A DNA stretch of 64,000 nucleotides from the NCBI GenBank assembly GCA_958414825.1, contig CATYXQ010000002.1, positions 1 through 64,000 on the forward strand, read 5' to 3'. A model generated the notes under the pieces. It was not told the DNA's origin, searched no databases, and saw only the letters and a program-made list of their open reading frames with translations. The DNA is from an uncultured Eubacteriales bacterium (lineage in GTDB: Bacteria > Bacillota > Clostridia > Oscillospirales > CAG-272). Below, piece after piece: positions 51,275 through 59,972 of this stretch; position 1 is the stretch's first letter, and each line of letters opens with the position of its first letter. A program made the translations under genes and the position numbers.

Positions 51275-51387
51275 AATGATGTTATGAAAGTATACTTGGG
51301 TTTTTATACCCAGACGGCAAAACCAGAAAACGAATGCGGCGCGCCGGCCTTTGAAGCGCCGGTTCTTTGCAAAGGAGAGAGCGGAAT

Positions 51388-51876
51388 ATGGAGAGAGTTT
51401 CCAAGGACAATTATTATCTGGACATCGCCGAAACTGTTTCGGAACGCAGTACCTGTCTGCGCCGCCGTTTCGGTTCGATTATCGTAAAGAACGACGTGAT
51501 TGTTTCGACCGGCTACAACGGTGCGCCGCGCGGCCGCAAAAACTGCACCGACCTCGGCTTTTGCAAACGTGACGAACTCAACATCCCGCGCGGCGAACGG
51601 TATGAACTTTGCCGCTCGGTGCATTCCGAGGCCAACGCCATCATTGCCGCTTCACGCGCGGATATGCTCGGTTCGACCCTCTATATGTGCTGCACGCTTC
51701 CGCCGCACGGCGAGCTTGCCGCCGGTACGGCCAACTGCATGATGTGCAAGCGCCAGATCATCAACGCCGGCATCGAATGGGTGGTCATCCGCGACACGAA
51801 AGAGGAGTACCGCCGCATCCGCGTGGCCGACTGGCTTGAAAACGACGACAGTTTAGGCGACAAGCTCGGATACTGA
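51388..51876 (+). CDS. dCMP deaminase family protein (ComEB-like)
   Basis: A 162-residue zinc deaminase. The zinc and catalytic signature is SVHSEANAI (His-x-Glu) with the Cys pair in NCMMCKRQI. GYNGAPRG, a substrate-binding loop, is present near residue 39. Normal length for dCMP deaminase, which provides dUMP for thymidylate synthesis. The ATG at 51388 follows AAAGGAGAG. First gene of a run on the plus strand toward tsaD. Confidence 0.92.
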   Translation: MERVSKDNYYLDIAETVSERSTCLRRRFGSIIVKNDVIVSTGYNGAPRGRKNCTDLGFCKRDELNIPRGERYELCRSVHSEANAIIAASRADMLGSTLYMCCTLPPHGELAAGTANCMMCKRQIINAGIEWVVIRDTKEEYRRIRVADWLENDDSLGDKLGY

Positions 51877-51905
51877 CTGTAAACGCGCAAAGGCAAGGTG
51901 ATAAC

Positions 51906-52409
51906 TTGAAAACCGAAGAAAACGTATTGATTTTGAAGCATCCGCTGACCAGGGAAATCCGCATGTACTGCTTTGTCTGCACCGGCAACACCTGCCGTTC
52001 TCCGATGGCGGCGGCGCTGCTCAACCATCTTGGGCAGAGCCGCGGGATTTTCGCGTTCAGCCGCGGCATAGCGGCAGTGCCGGGCGCGCCGATTGCCGAA
52101 AACGCCGTAAAGGCGCTGCGGGACGCGGGCATTGAACCTGTGGGGCGCAATGATTACACCAGGCACCGCGCGTCCCCGCTCACGCGCGGGGATCTTGAAA
52201 CATGCGACGGCGTATTTGCACTGACGCCGGTTCATGCGCAGCAGATTCTGCTTGCGTTCCCGGAATTTGCCGGAAAGGTAAAGGCGCTCGGCGACATCGC
52301 CGATCCTTACGGCGGCGCGCCTGAGCAGTACGCGGCCTGTCTTGAACAGATTCGCGATTCGCTCCGCGAACTGTTCCCCTATTTGTTTGATCCGGATGCA
52401 AACGCCTGA
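51906..52409 (+). CDS. Low-molecular-weight protein-tyrosine-phosphatase-like protein
   Basis: A 167-residue phosphatase. The P-loop is FVCTGNTCRSPMAA (Cys and Arg of C-x5-R), and the general-acid Asp lies in GDIADPYGG near the C-terminus. The TTG start at 51906 has AAGGTGA close upstream; an ATG at 51963 (just before the P-loop strand) with AGGGA is an alternative that would fit the usual family start. Likely targets arginine or tyrosine phosphate, as for YwlE/Wzb. Overlaps rimI by 14 bases. Confidence 0.88.
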   Translation: MKTEENVLILKHPLTREIRMYCFVCTGNTCRSPMAAALLNHLGQSRGIFAFSRGIAAVPGAPIAENAVKALRDAGIEPVGRNDYTRHRASPLTRGDLETCDGVFALTPVHAQQILLAFPEFAGKVKALGDIADPYGGAPEQYAACLEQIRDSLRELFPYLFDPDANA

Positions 52410-52860
52410 GATTCGACCCGCAGGGCAGGCGGAGCTTGAAGCAATCAGCCGCCTGGAGCGGGAAAATTTTTCGTTTCCGTGGCCGCTTTCCGATTTTGAG
52501 CGTATGTTGGAGGGCGGCGATAAAATGCTGCTCTGCGCGGTTTTGGACGGCGTCTGCCTCGGCTACATCGGCCTGTATATCCTGCCGGACGGCGCGGAAA
52601 TCATGACGCTTGCCGTAGAGATGGCCGCGCGCGGACGCGGCGTCGGCGGCCTTCTTGTCTCAGAGGCGCTGCGGCGGCTGCGAAGATGCGGCGTGCAGAC
52701 GGTTTTTCTCGAAGTGCGCGCGGGCAACGCCGCCGCGCGGGCGCTGTATGAACGCTGCGGCTTCGTCCTTTGCGGCGCGCGGCGCGGCTATTACAAAAAA
52801 CCAACCGAGGACGCGGCGCTCTACCGCCTCGATTTTCCAAGCGGAAAAACCGGCGCATAA
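52396..52860 (+). CDS. rimI: Ribosomal-protein-alanine N-acetyltransferase
   Basis: A 154-residue GNAT with the RimI layout: ENFSFPWPLSDFERM (RimI-specific WS-like segment), then LAVEMAARGRGVGGLLVSEAL (acetyl-CoA loop R-x-x-G-x-G) and VFLEVRAGNAAARALYERCGFVLCGARRGYY. Acetylates the N-terminus of ribosomal protein S18. The start at 52396 overlaps the phosphatase gene, and tsaD follows, the common rimI-tsaD order. Confidence 0.92.
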   Translation: MQTPEIRPAGQAELEAISRLERENFSFPWPLSDFERMLEGGDKMLLCAVLDGVCLGYIGLYILPDGAEIMTLAVEMAARGRGVGGLLVSEALRRLRRCGVQTVFLEVRAGNAAARALYERCGFVLCGARRGYYKKPTEDAALYRLDFPSGKTGA

Positions 52861-52913
52861 AATTTCACGTAAATTTGTCTGTCCGCGAATGGACGGCTGT
52901 AAGGAATACCTGC

Positions 52914-53915
52914 ATGTATATTTTAGGAATTGAAAGCTCCTGTGACGAAACCAGCGCGGCGGTCGTCGAAATGGACGGGCATACCCGCCGCATCTGCTCC
53001 AATATCGTCGCTTCGCAAATCGACGTGCACCGCCTGTACGGCGGCGTCGTCCCCGAAATCGCGGGTCGGGCGCATATCGAAGTGATTTCAAACGTGACTG
53101 CGCGCGCGCTCGGCGAGGCGGGCGTTTCGCTGGATACAATCGGCCTTGTCGCGGCGACCTCGCATCCGGGGCTGATCGGCGCGCTGCTCGTCGGCGTCAA
53201 CTTTGCAAAATCGCTGGCCTTTGCCAACCGAATCCCGCTGTGCGGCGTCAATCATGTGCACGCGCATATCGCGGCCGCCTATCTCGCGCATCCCGAACTT
53301 GTCCCGCCGTTTCTCGGCGTGGTGCTATCGGGCGGTCATACCTCCTTTTATCTTGTCCGGGATTACACTGACTTTGAGGAGGTCGGCTCCACGCGGGACG
53401 ACGCGGCGGGCGAAGCCTTTGATAAGATCGGCCGGGTGATCGGTCTGCCCTATCCGGGCGGAGCGGCGCTTGACGCGCTCGCCTATACCGGAAACCCGGA
53501 CGCCTACCGGCTGCCCTCCCCTGCGCTTGCGGGCGACACGCTGGATTTCTCCTTTTCCGGACTGAAGACCGCCTCGCTCAATCTCCTGCACACGGCGGAG
53601 CAAAAGGGCGGTTCTGTTGACCGCGCGGATCTTGCCGCATCGTTTACCAAAGCGGTGACCGACGGCATTTCAAAAAAGCTCAGCGCCGCGCTGACGCGCT
53701 TTTCGCCGCGCGCGGTGGTGATTGCGGGCGGCGTCAGTGCAAATTCGCACATCCGCAAGGCGGCCGCGCGCATTGCCGGTTCGCATCGCGTCCCGCTGTA
53801 TCTGCCGCCGCTCTCGCTTTGCGGCGACAACGCCGCTATGGTCGCAGCCCAGGGGTACTACAGCTTTCTTGCGGGCAAGCGGGACACGCCGGATTTAAAC
53901 GCTTCGGCGGTATAA
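52914..53915 (+). CDS. tsaD: tRNA threonylcarbamoyladenosine transferase TsaD
   Basis: A 333-residue ASKHA protein that forms t6A37 on ANN-reading tRNAs with TsaB and TsaE (not in this window). MYILGIESSCDETSAAV is the classic start. The metal-binding HVHAH lies in GVNHVHAHIAAAY, followed by LSGGHTSFYLV and, near the end, VIAGGVSANSHIR and CGDNAAMVA. The ATG at 52914 has AAGGAAT upstream. Sits between rimI and rex. Confidence 0.97.
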   Translation: MYILGIESSCDETSAAVVEMDGHTRRICSNIVASQIDVHRLYGGVVPEIAGRAHIEVISNVTARALGEAGVSLDTIGLVAATSHPGLIGALLVGVNFAKSLAFANRIPLCGVNHVHAHIAAAYLAHPELVPPFLGVVLSGGHTSFYLVRDYTDFEEVGSTRDDAAGEAFDKIGRVIGLPYPGGAALDALAYTGNPDAYRLPSPALAGDTLDFSFSGLKTASLNLLHTAEQKGGSVDRADLAASFTKAVTDGISKKLSAALTRFSPRAVVIAGGVSANSHIRKAAARIAGSHRVPLYLPPLSLCGDNAAMVAAQGYYSFLAGKRDTPDLNASAV

Positions 53916-53925
53916 CGAAATGAAG

Positions 53926-53974
53926 ACGTCCCCCGCCTCTAAGGGGCGGCGGGTTCCACTTCATTTTTTCAGCG
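53926..53974 (+). repeat. 49-bp dispersed repeat, copy B
   Basis: ACGTCCCCCGCCTCT, AAGGG, GCGGCGGGTTCCACTTC, ATTTTTTCAGCG. Nearly identical to the inverted copy at 32271-32318. Here, 10 bases past tsaD, the hairpin plus T-run may act as a terminator. Confidence 0.8.
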
Positions 53975-54076
53975 GCGAATCCGCCGTCCATACGTGCAAA
54001 GCCAGACGCAAAGCCAAGATCCCGAAATTCACGGCGGAAAGCGCCGGTCGGTTGACTCAGAAAGGACTCGTTACAA

Positions 54077-54790
54077 ATGGAAGAACGCGATTCTAAGAAA
54101 CCCGCAAAATCTAAAGAAAAATCTACGAATTATCACATTTCTCCCGCAGTCATCAAACGGCTTCCGCGTTATTTCAGATATTTGCGCGAACTGCTTGAGG
54201 CGGGCAGAACGCGGATCAGTTCGGGCGAGCTTTCGAGATTGATGAGCGTGACCGCCTCCCAGATTCGGCAGGATCTGAACTGCTTCGGCGGGTTCGGCCA
54301 GCAGGGTTACGGCTACAATGTCGAATATTTGTATGGAAAAATCAGCGAAATCCTCGGCGTGGCAGACGGATACCGCGCGGTCATTATCGGCGCCGGACAC
54401 CTTGGCCTTGCGCTGGTCGGCAGTCCGATGTTCTCAAAGCGGGGCGTCACGCTGACCGCGCTCTTTGACAGCGATCCCGCGCTTTTCGGACAAGAGTTCG
54501 GCGGACTGAAGGTCTATGACGTGCGGATGCTTGAGGCTTACCTCTCGCAAAACCGGGTGGACGTTGCCGTTTTGACCCTGCCGCGCCAATACGCAAAGGA
54601 AACGGCTGAGCGACTCGCGCGGCTGGGCGTAAAAGGCGTTTGGAATTTCACCAATGTCGAACTCAATCTCGGCGAGCTCGGCGCCGTCGTGCAGAACGTA
54701 CACATCGGCGACTCGCTGATGCAGCTGACGTATAAAATCCACGCGCGCGCGGAAATATCGGACGCCGCGCCTGATTTGGATCTTTTCTGA
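54077..54790 (+). CDS. rex: Redox-sensing transcriptional repressor Rex
   Basis: A 237-residue NADH/NAD-responsive repressor. N-terminal winged helix (KRLPRYFRYLRELLEAGRTRISS, VTASQIRQDLNCFGGFGQQGYGY) and Rossmann domain (VIIGAGHLGLAL), followed by LPRQYAKETAERLARLGVKGVWNFTNVEL. The length is slightly longer than usual because of the N-terminal Lys/Ser extension. In fermentative clostridia Rex controls NADH-linked pathways; PFOR here is a possible target, but no Rex box was noticed at its promoter. Confidence 0.97.
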   Translation: MEERDSKKPAKSKEKSTNYHISPAVIKRLPRYFRYLRELLEAGRTRISSGELSRLMSVTASQIRQDLNCFGGFGQQGYGYNVEYLYGKISEILGVADGYRAVIIGAGHLGLALVGSPMFSKRGVTLTALFDSDPALFGQEFGGLKVYDVRMLEAYLSQNRVDVAVLTLPRQYAKETAERLARLGVKGVWNFTNVELNLGELGAVVQNVHIGDSLMQLTYKIHARAEISDAAPDLDLF

Positions 54791-54827
54791 TCCGAAAATT
54801 GATTGACAAAGAACGGATACAAACAAA

Positions 54828-55904
54828 ATGGGTCTGAAATTCGATGATAAAGCGGGCGCGCTGCAAATTCCCCGCGCCGCCGCAGCAGCAGCGGCGGGAG
54901 CCGACGGCGACGATCTGCGCGTTTTGCTGCTGCTTTCACGGGCGGAAGCGGACGGCGTGGAATTTGAATTAGCCGCCGCCGCCGCCGAACTCGGCATTTC
55001 CGAGGCCGACGTGCGCTCCTCCCTAAAATTCTGGCGGGGCGCGGGCGTGCTCGGACGCGCGTCGCGCAAAAGGGGCGCGGACAGCGCGTCTGGAAAAGCG
55101 GAGGCAAATGACAGGACAAATGCAAAGACAAACGCGAATCCGGGCGCGGACGCAGCGGATCCAAACACGAGCGATGGCGGCCGCAGAACCGATGAGAATC
55201 CACGCCGTCTCCCGCCTGCACGGAACGGGGTCCGTTACACAAGCGACGAGCTTTGCCGGATTGCAAACGCCGATGAAAATTTCCGCGTTCTGCTCGATAT
55301 GGCGCAGCAGACGGCCGGACATATTTTCAATACGCCTGAAATCGAGATCATAGCGGGGCTGTATTCCCATCTCGGTCTTTCGGCCGAATATATTTTGACA
55401 TTGCTGAATTATTACGTCAAGCGCAAGGAAAAAACGCTGCGTTACGCCGAAAAGGCGGCGTATTCGCTCATCGATCAGGGCGTCGATACCCCGGATGCGC
55501 TTGAAGAAAAGCTTCGGCGGCTTGAAAAGGCGTCCACGAAGGAGGGGCAGGTGCGCGCGATGTTCGGTCTCGGCGCGCGCAGTCTGACCGCGGCGGAGGC
55601 CGCCTGCCTTGAAAACTGGTTTGGCGTATGGAATTTTGACGAGCGCATGATCGCGCTTGCCTATGAAAAAACAGTCAACAATACCGGAAAAGCGTCGATT
55701 CGGTATGCCAACAGCATTCTGGCCGCCTGGCACGCCGACGGACTCGCCACGCCGGAAGACGTCGCCGCCGGCAAAAAGCCCAAAAAGAGCGGCGCTTATA
55801 CCAAAGCGTCCGGCCATGCCGCGCCGCAGAGCTTTGACGTGGACGAATTTTTTGAAAAGGCGCTGAAGCGCTCCTATGCCGACAGCGGGGAGAAGGAAAC
55901 ATGA
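54828..55904 (+). CDS. DnaD-domain replication protein
   Basis: A 358-residue primosomal-type protein. The N-terminal 80 residues form a winged-helix-like, Ala-rich domain (FELAAAAAELGISEADVRSSLKFW). A low-complexity linker (Asn, Ala, Thr, Asp, about 85-130) follows. Then come two DnaB_2/DnaD-type domains (GHIFNTPEIEIIAGLYSHLGLS near 165, and LTAAEAACLENWFGVWNFDERMIALAYEKTV near 255, the YxxxIxxxW-like second motif). Weak SD. It overlaps the DnaC-like gene by 4 bases, so both act together in loading the replicative helicase. Confidence 0.88.
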   Translation: MGLKFDDKAGALQIPRAAAAAAAGADGDDLRVLLLLSRAEADGVEFELAAAAAELGISEADVRSSLKFWRGAGVLGRASRKRGADSASGKAEANDRTNAKTNANPGADAADPNTSDGGRRTDENPRRLPPARNGVRYTSDELCRIANADENFRVLLDMAQQTAGHIFNTPEIEIIAGLYSHLGLSAEYILTLLNYYVKRKEKTLRYAEKAAYSLIDQGVDTPDALEEKLRRLEKASTKEGQVRAMFGLGARSLTAAEAACLENWFGVWNFDERMIALAYEKTVNNTGKASIRYANSILAAWHADGLATPEDVAAGKKPKKSGAYTKASGHAAPQSFDVDEFFEKALKRSYADSGEKET

Positions 55905-56869
55905 GCTATAATAGTGAAAATTACTATGCGCTCCGCCGTGAATTTGAGGAAAAGCATCTGCGCGCCATCGAGCGCGCGGAAACGCTGAAAAAAACGCTTT
56001 GGGGCAAAATCGACGGACTGCGCGAGATTGACGAAGCGCTCTCCGACACCGGCGCGCGCATTATGGGCGCGGCGCTCGGCGGAAAAGCGGGGCTGGACGG
56101 CCGCATTGCGAAAATCCGGCAGGATGTGGAGGCGCTGCGTGAAGCGCGCGCCCTGCTGCTCCGGCAAAACGGTTATCCCGCAGACTGTACCGACGTGCAT
56201 TACGAATGCGAAAATTGCAAGGATACCGGCTTTGTGGATACCAAAATGTGCGCCTGCTTTCGCCGGGCGCTGACTCTGCGCGGCTACGAGTCCTCCGGGG
56301 TTGGGAAGCTGATCGGGCGGCAGTCTTTCGACACCTTTTCGCTCGATTACTATAAAGACGATCCGCAGACGCTTTCTCGTATGAAGCGCAATTTTGAGAC
56401 CGTGCGCCGCTATGCCGAGACCTTTTCGCCGCGCGGCAGCGGATCGCTGCTCTTTATGGGCGGCACGGGGCTCGGCAAAACGCACCTCTCCAGCGCGTTG
56501 GCCAAAGCGGTCATTGACCGGGGCTGCGACGTGCTTTATGAGTCCGCGCAGAATATTTTTTCCAAACTGGAGAATTCTAAATTTCATGGGGATGCGAGCA
56601 GCGCCGGCGACGCCGAGCGTTACTTTTCGGCGGAACTGCTGATTCTGGACGATCTCGGCGCGGAATTTTGCACGGCCTTTTCGGTTTCCTGCCTGTACAA
56701 CATCATCAACACCCGCATTTGCCGGGCGCTGCCTACCGTAATCAGCACAAACCTCTCGGCTGAGGAGCTTGCCGCCCGCTACGGCGAACGCATCTTCAGC
56801 CGTCTGTTCGGCGAATACACGCCGCTGCTCTTCTGCGGACGGGATATTCGCATGGAAAAACAGGGCTGA
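55901..56869 (+). CDS. DnaC-like AAA+ helicase-loader ATPase
   Basis: A 322-residue ATPase. N-terminal helical region (residues 1-90), a zinc-like cluster (CENCKDTG, CAC; residues about 102-122), then Walker A GGTGLGKTHLSSALA and Walker B LLILDDLGAEF. C-terminal sensor segments are ISTNLSAEELAARYGERIFSRLF. The domain order fits the DnaI/DnaC loaders of Bacillota. It is coupled to the DnaD gene by an ATGA overlap. Confidence 0.93.
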   Translation: MSYNSENYYALRREFEEKHLRAIERAETLKKTLWGKIDGLREIDEALSDTGARIMGAALGGKAGLDGRIAKIRQDVEALREARALLLRQNGYPADCTDVHYECENCKDTGFVDTKMCACFRRALTLRGYESSGVGKLIGRQSFDTFSLDYYKDDPQTLSRMKRNFETVRRYAETFSPRGSGSLLFMGGTGLGKTHLSSALAKAVIDRGCDVLYESAQNIFSKLENSKFHGDASSAGDAERYFSAELLILDDLGAEFCTAFSVSCLYNIINTRICRALPTVISTNLSAEELAARYGERIFSRLFGEYTPLLFCGRDIRMEKQG

Positions 56870-57046
56870 GCGCGTTCGCGGAGCCGTGCAAAGGCGCGGC
56901 CGCAAGCGCCGCGCTTTCGCCGGAATGCGATCGGCATTCTTTGCAAAACGCGCAGACGCAGCCCAAACGCATATATCGCTCTGTCCTGAGATTTTCCGGC
57001 AGCGCACATTCGGCCCGTCAAACGTCGGCGGGCGCAAGGAGAAAGT

Positions 57047-58993
57047 ATGAAAGATGGATTCATCAAAGCGGCGGCGTACAGTCCCGCCGTCACGCTCGGA
57101 GACCCCGAAAAAAACGCGGATGCGGCCATAGCCGCCGTCCGGCGCGCGGACGCCGCCGGCGCGCGGATTCTGGTTTTGCCCGAATTGTTTTTAACCGGCT
57201 ATACCTGTGCGGACATTTTTTTTCAGATCAAACTGCTGCGCGCCGCCGAGGATGCGCTCGGCAGGTTGCTGGACGCCACATCGGATACCCGCGTCCTGTG
57301 CGCCGTCGGACTTCCCGTGCGGTACGGCGCCCGACTCTACAACTGCGCCGCCGTGCTGTACGGCGGTCGCCTGCTCGGCGTTGTGCCGAAGACCTATATT
57401 CCCAACTATTGCGAATTTTATGAGGGGCGCCATTTTGCGCCCGCGCCGGGCGAGACCGGCGAGGCGACGCTCTGCGGCCGCAAAACGCCCTTTGGCGCAA
57501 AACTGCTCTTTGCCTTTGCCGGTATGCCGGACGCAAAAGTTGCCGTTGAAATCTGCGAGGATTTCTGGGTGCCGGTTCCGCCGGCCTGTGCACATGCGGG
57601 GGCGGGCGCGACGCTGATCTGCAACCTCTCGGCCTCAAACGAGGCCGTCGGCAAAGGAGAATACCGCAAAATGCTGGTCGAATCCGCATCGGCGCGCTGC
57701 ACCTGCGGCTATCTGTACGCCTCGGCGGGGAAAGGCGAATCGACGACCGACCTTGTGTTTTCGGGGCATAACATGCTCTGCGAAAACGGCGTCATGTTGG
57801 CCGAAAGTCGGCCGTTTGCCGACGATTCGTTTATCATCAGCGAATTTGACTGCGAAAAGCTTGCCGCCGAGCGGCTCCGCATGAATACTTTTGCCGGATA
57901 TGAAGCCTCCGGCTATACTGAAATTGAAATTCCCTCCGGTGTGCCTGAGGAGACTGTGCTTACCCGCGCGGTGAGCAGGCATCCTTTCATTCCGGACAGC
58001 GCGGACGAAACCGACGGCCGCTGCGACCTGATTCTCGAAATTCAGTCGCAGGGACTGGCACGGCGTATGGAAGCCGCGCACGCAAAAACACTTGTGATCG
58101 GCGTTTCGGGCGGGCTGGATTCCAGTCTTGCGCTGCTCGTCGCCGTGCGCGCCTGCCGCAGCATCGGCCGCGGGAGCGCCGATGTGCACGCTGTTACCAT
58201 GCCCTGTTTCGGCACGACCGCGCGCACCAAATCCAACGCCGAAATCCTTTGCCGGGCGCTCGGCGTTACCTATACCGAAATCGACATCAAGCGCGCGGTG
58301 GATCAGCATTTTGCGGACATCGGGCAGAATCCCGAAAAATTTGACGCGACCTATGAAAACGCCCAGGCGCGCGAGCGCACCCAGATACTGATGGACATCG
58401 CCAATAAGGAATCGGGGCTCGTGGTCGGAACGGGCGACCTTTCGGAGCTTGCGCTCGGTTTTGCCACCTACAACGGCGATCACATGTCGATGTACGGCGT
58501 CAACGCCTCGGTGCCGAAGACGCTCATGCGCTATATCGTGCGCCGCGCGGCTGACGCTTACCGCGCAGAGGGCAAAACCGTGCTTGCGGAGGCGCTCTGC
58601 GATATTTTAAATACGCCGATCAGTCCGGAACTGCTTCCCCCTGCAAAGGAGGGGACGATTTTGCAGGAAACCGAGTCGATTGTCGGCCCATACGAACTGC
58701 ACGATTTTTTCCTGTATCATATGGTACGCTTTGGCTGTCGGCCTCGAAAGATTTTCCGGCTGGCGCTTTACGCTTTCAAAGGCGAATATGACGCCGGGCG
58801 GATTGCCGAATGCCTTGAAATTTTTCTGCGTCGCTTTTTTGCGCAGCAGTTCAAGCGCTCCTGCATCCCCGACGGCCCGAAAGTCGGTTCAGTGGCGCTT
58901 TCGCCGCGCGGTGACTTCCGTATGCCGTCCGATATGTCGGCTGAGGCGTTTCTCAGTGAGATTCGCAAAATCCGAAGCGAACTCGGCGTCTGA
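57047..58993 (+). CDS. nadE: Glutamine-dependent NAD+ synthetase
   Basis: A 648-residue two-domain enzyme that amidates deamido-NAD. The N-terminal nitrilase-type domain supplies ammonia: Glu of LVLPELFLTGYTC, Lys of VVPKTYIPNYCEFYEGR and Cys of VAVEICEDFWVP. The C-terminal ATP-pyrophosphatase domain has GVSGGLDSSLALLVA (SGG(L/M)DS), STDL-like GTGDLSELALGF and NASVPKTLMRYIV. AAGGAG precedes the ATG. Upstream 177 bases carry no gene. Confidence 0.96.
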   Translation: MKDGFIKAAAYSPAVTLGDPEKNADAAIAAVRRADAAGARILVLPELFLTGYTCADIFFQIKLLRAAEDALGRLLDATSDTRVLCAVGLPVRYGARLYNCAAVLYGGRLLGVVPKTYIPNYCEFYEGRHFAPAPGETGEATLCGRKTPFGAKLLFAFAGMPDAKVAVEICEDFWVPVPPACAHAGAGATLICNLSASNEAVGKGEYRKMLVESASARCTCGYLYASAGKGESTTDLVFSGHNMLCENGVMLAESRPFADDSFIISEFDCEKLAAERLRMNTFAGYEASGYTEIEIPSGVPEETVLTRAVSRHPFIPDSADETDGRCDLILEIQSQGLARRMEAAHAKTLVIGVSGGLDSSLALLVAVRACRSIGRGSADVHAVTMPCFGTTARTKSNAEILCRALGVTYTEIDIKRAVDQHFADIGQNPEKFDATYENAQARERTQILMDIANKESGLVVGTGDLSELALGFATYNGDHMSMYGVNASVPKTLMRYIVRRAADAYRAEGKTVLAEALCDILNTPISPELLPPAKEGTILQETESIVGPYELHDFFLYHMVRFGCRPRKIFRLALYAFKGEYDAGRIAECLEIFLRRFFAQQFKRSCIPDGPKVGSVALSPRGDFRMPSDMSAEAFLSEIRKIRSELGV

Positions 58994-59240
58994 AACAGAC
59001 GTATGCGCAGGCGCAGGTTTTGGTCGTTTTGGTTTTCATAACGCCGAAAATCTGCTGACCATGCGCGTCCGCGTGTGCAAAAATCGCCGCTTTTGCGGTG
59101 ATTTCTGACGTCTGCCCTTATCAAAAGGCAGCCGGACGCGGACAGTCAAAGCCGGCAAGGCGCCGGCGCCGACCCGCAAAGACGGGTCGCCCCCCTTTTT
59201 ATTCCGCAGAAACTGCGGTGGCAATAGATATTTTATTTTT
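58994..59240 (+). other. Intergenic region with hairpins between nadE and the riboswitch
   Basis: No gene seen. CTGCCCTT/AAGGCAG near 59113-59132 and GACCCG/CGGGTC near 59176-59193, the latter followed by CCCCCCTTTTTA, are hairpins; the second is the likely nadE terminator. A clear promoter for the folate operon was not recognised. Confidence 0.45.
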
Positions 59241-59334
59241 ACAGAGTAGAGCGGCGCGCGTAAAGTGCCGTCCCGACGGGGAGTTGCGGGGCGGACGAAA
59301 GTTTTACTGCGGTGCGTCGCCCGCATCCCGCTGT
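59241..59334 (+). promoter_or_regulatory. Tetrahydrofolate (THF) riboswitch
   Basis: The conserved blocks of THF riboswitches occur in order: AGAGTAGA (59243-59250), GCGTAAAGTG, GGGGAGTTG, GGACGAAAG, CTGCGGTGCGTCGC and GCATCCCGCTGT. The closing stem pairs ACAG (59241-59244) with CTGT (59331-59334). It precedes a folate ECF transporter gene and folC, the expected targets for this ligand. Confidence 0.85.
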
Positions 59335-59360
59335 TAACCTTTTTACGAAAGATTAATCTG

Positions 59361-59422
59361 CCTCCGAAAGGAGAGCGCGCCGCACAAGACGGCTTGCGCT
59401 GGGAATACGCTCTTTTCGGAGG
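59361..59422 (+). promoter_or_regulatory. SD-sequestering hairpin of folT
   Basis: CCTCCGAAAGGAGAGCG (59361-59377) can pair with CGCTCTTTTCGGAGG (59408-59422), burying the GGAGG that serves the folT start at 59430. With the THF aptamer upstream, it suggests control at translation initiation. Confidence 0.75.
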
Positions 59423-59429
59423 TATTTCT

Positions 59430-59972
59430 ATGGAAAACTACAAACGACTTGACAAAAAACGTCTGACGGCTCAAAGCTCGGTCAAATTGCTTGCGCGCCT
59501 TGCGCTGCTGGCCGCGCTCAGCTTCATCTTCGGCAAATTTTTGCAGATTCCGATCGGCATCTCGATCCGCATCAGCTTTGAAAACCTGCCGCTTCTGCTT
59601 GCCGGCTGGCTCTACGGCCCCGTGGCGGGCGGTATGTGCGCGGCGGCCGCCGACATTCTCGGCTGTATGCTCCGCGGCTACGCCATCAACCCGATTATCA
59701 CGCTTGGCGCGGCGTCGATTGGCGTCATAAGCGGTTTGTTCGGTATGCGCGGCGTGCTTGCAAAGCCCCGCCTTTGGCTCTCGGTTTCAGCGGCGCACTT
59801 TTGCGGTTCGCTTGTCATCAAATCCATCGGTATCTACATATTCTTTTCAACGCCGCTTGAAACGCTTGTCTGGCGCATACCTGTCTATCTGGTAACCGCT
59901 GCGGCGGAATATCTTATCATTACGCTTTTGATGAAAAATAAAGCGGCGCGTCCGCTTTTGGAGAACCTATGA
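59430..59972 (+). CDS. folT: Folate ECF transporter S component
   Basis: A 180-residue S component with six helices. LARLALLAALSFIFGKFLQIPIG starts the first helix, which has the Ala motif that contacts the T subunit, followed by FENLPLLLAGWLYGPVAGG and ADILGCML, as in folate-type S components. The start at 59430 sits 7 bases after GGAGG. Folate specificity is supported by the THF riboswitch and by folC, which overlaps its stop (ATGA). Confidence 0.9.
   Translation: MENYKRLDKKRLTAQSSVKLLARLALLAALSFIFGKFLQIPIGISIRISFENLPLLLAGWLYGPVAGGMCAAAADILGCMLRGYAINPIITLGAASIGVISGLFGMRGVLAKPRLWLSVSAAHFCGSLVIKSIGIYIFFSTPLETLVWRIPVYLVTAAAEYLIITLLMKNKAARPLLENL

Noticed and set aside
51284..51487. A 67-codon frame starting at the beginning of the deaminase transcript.
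   Set aside because: It has no SD and runs into the deaminase gene in another frame; the region is better explained as a structured leader.
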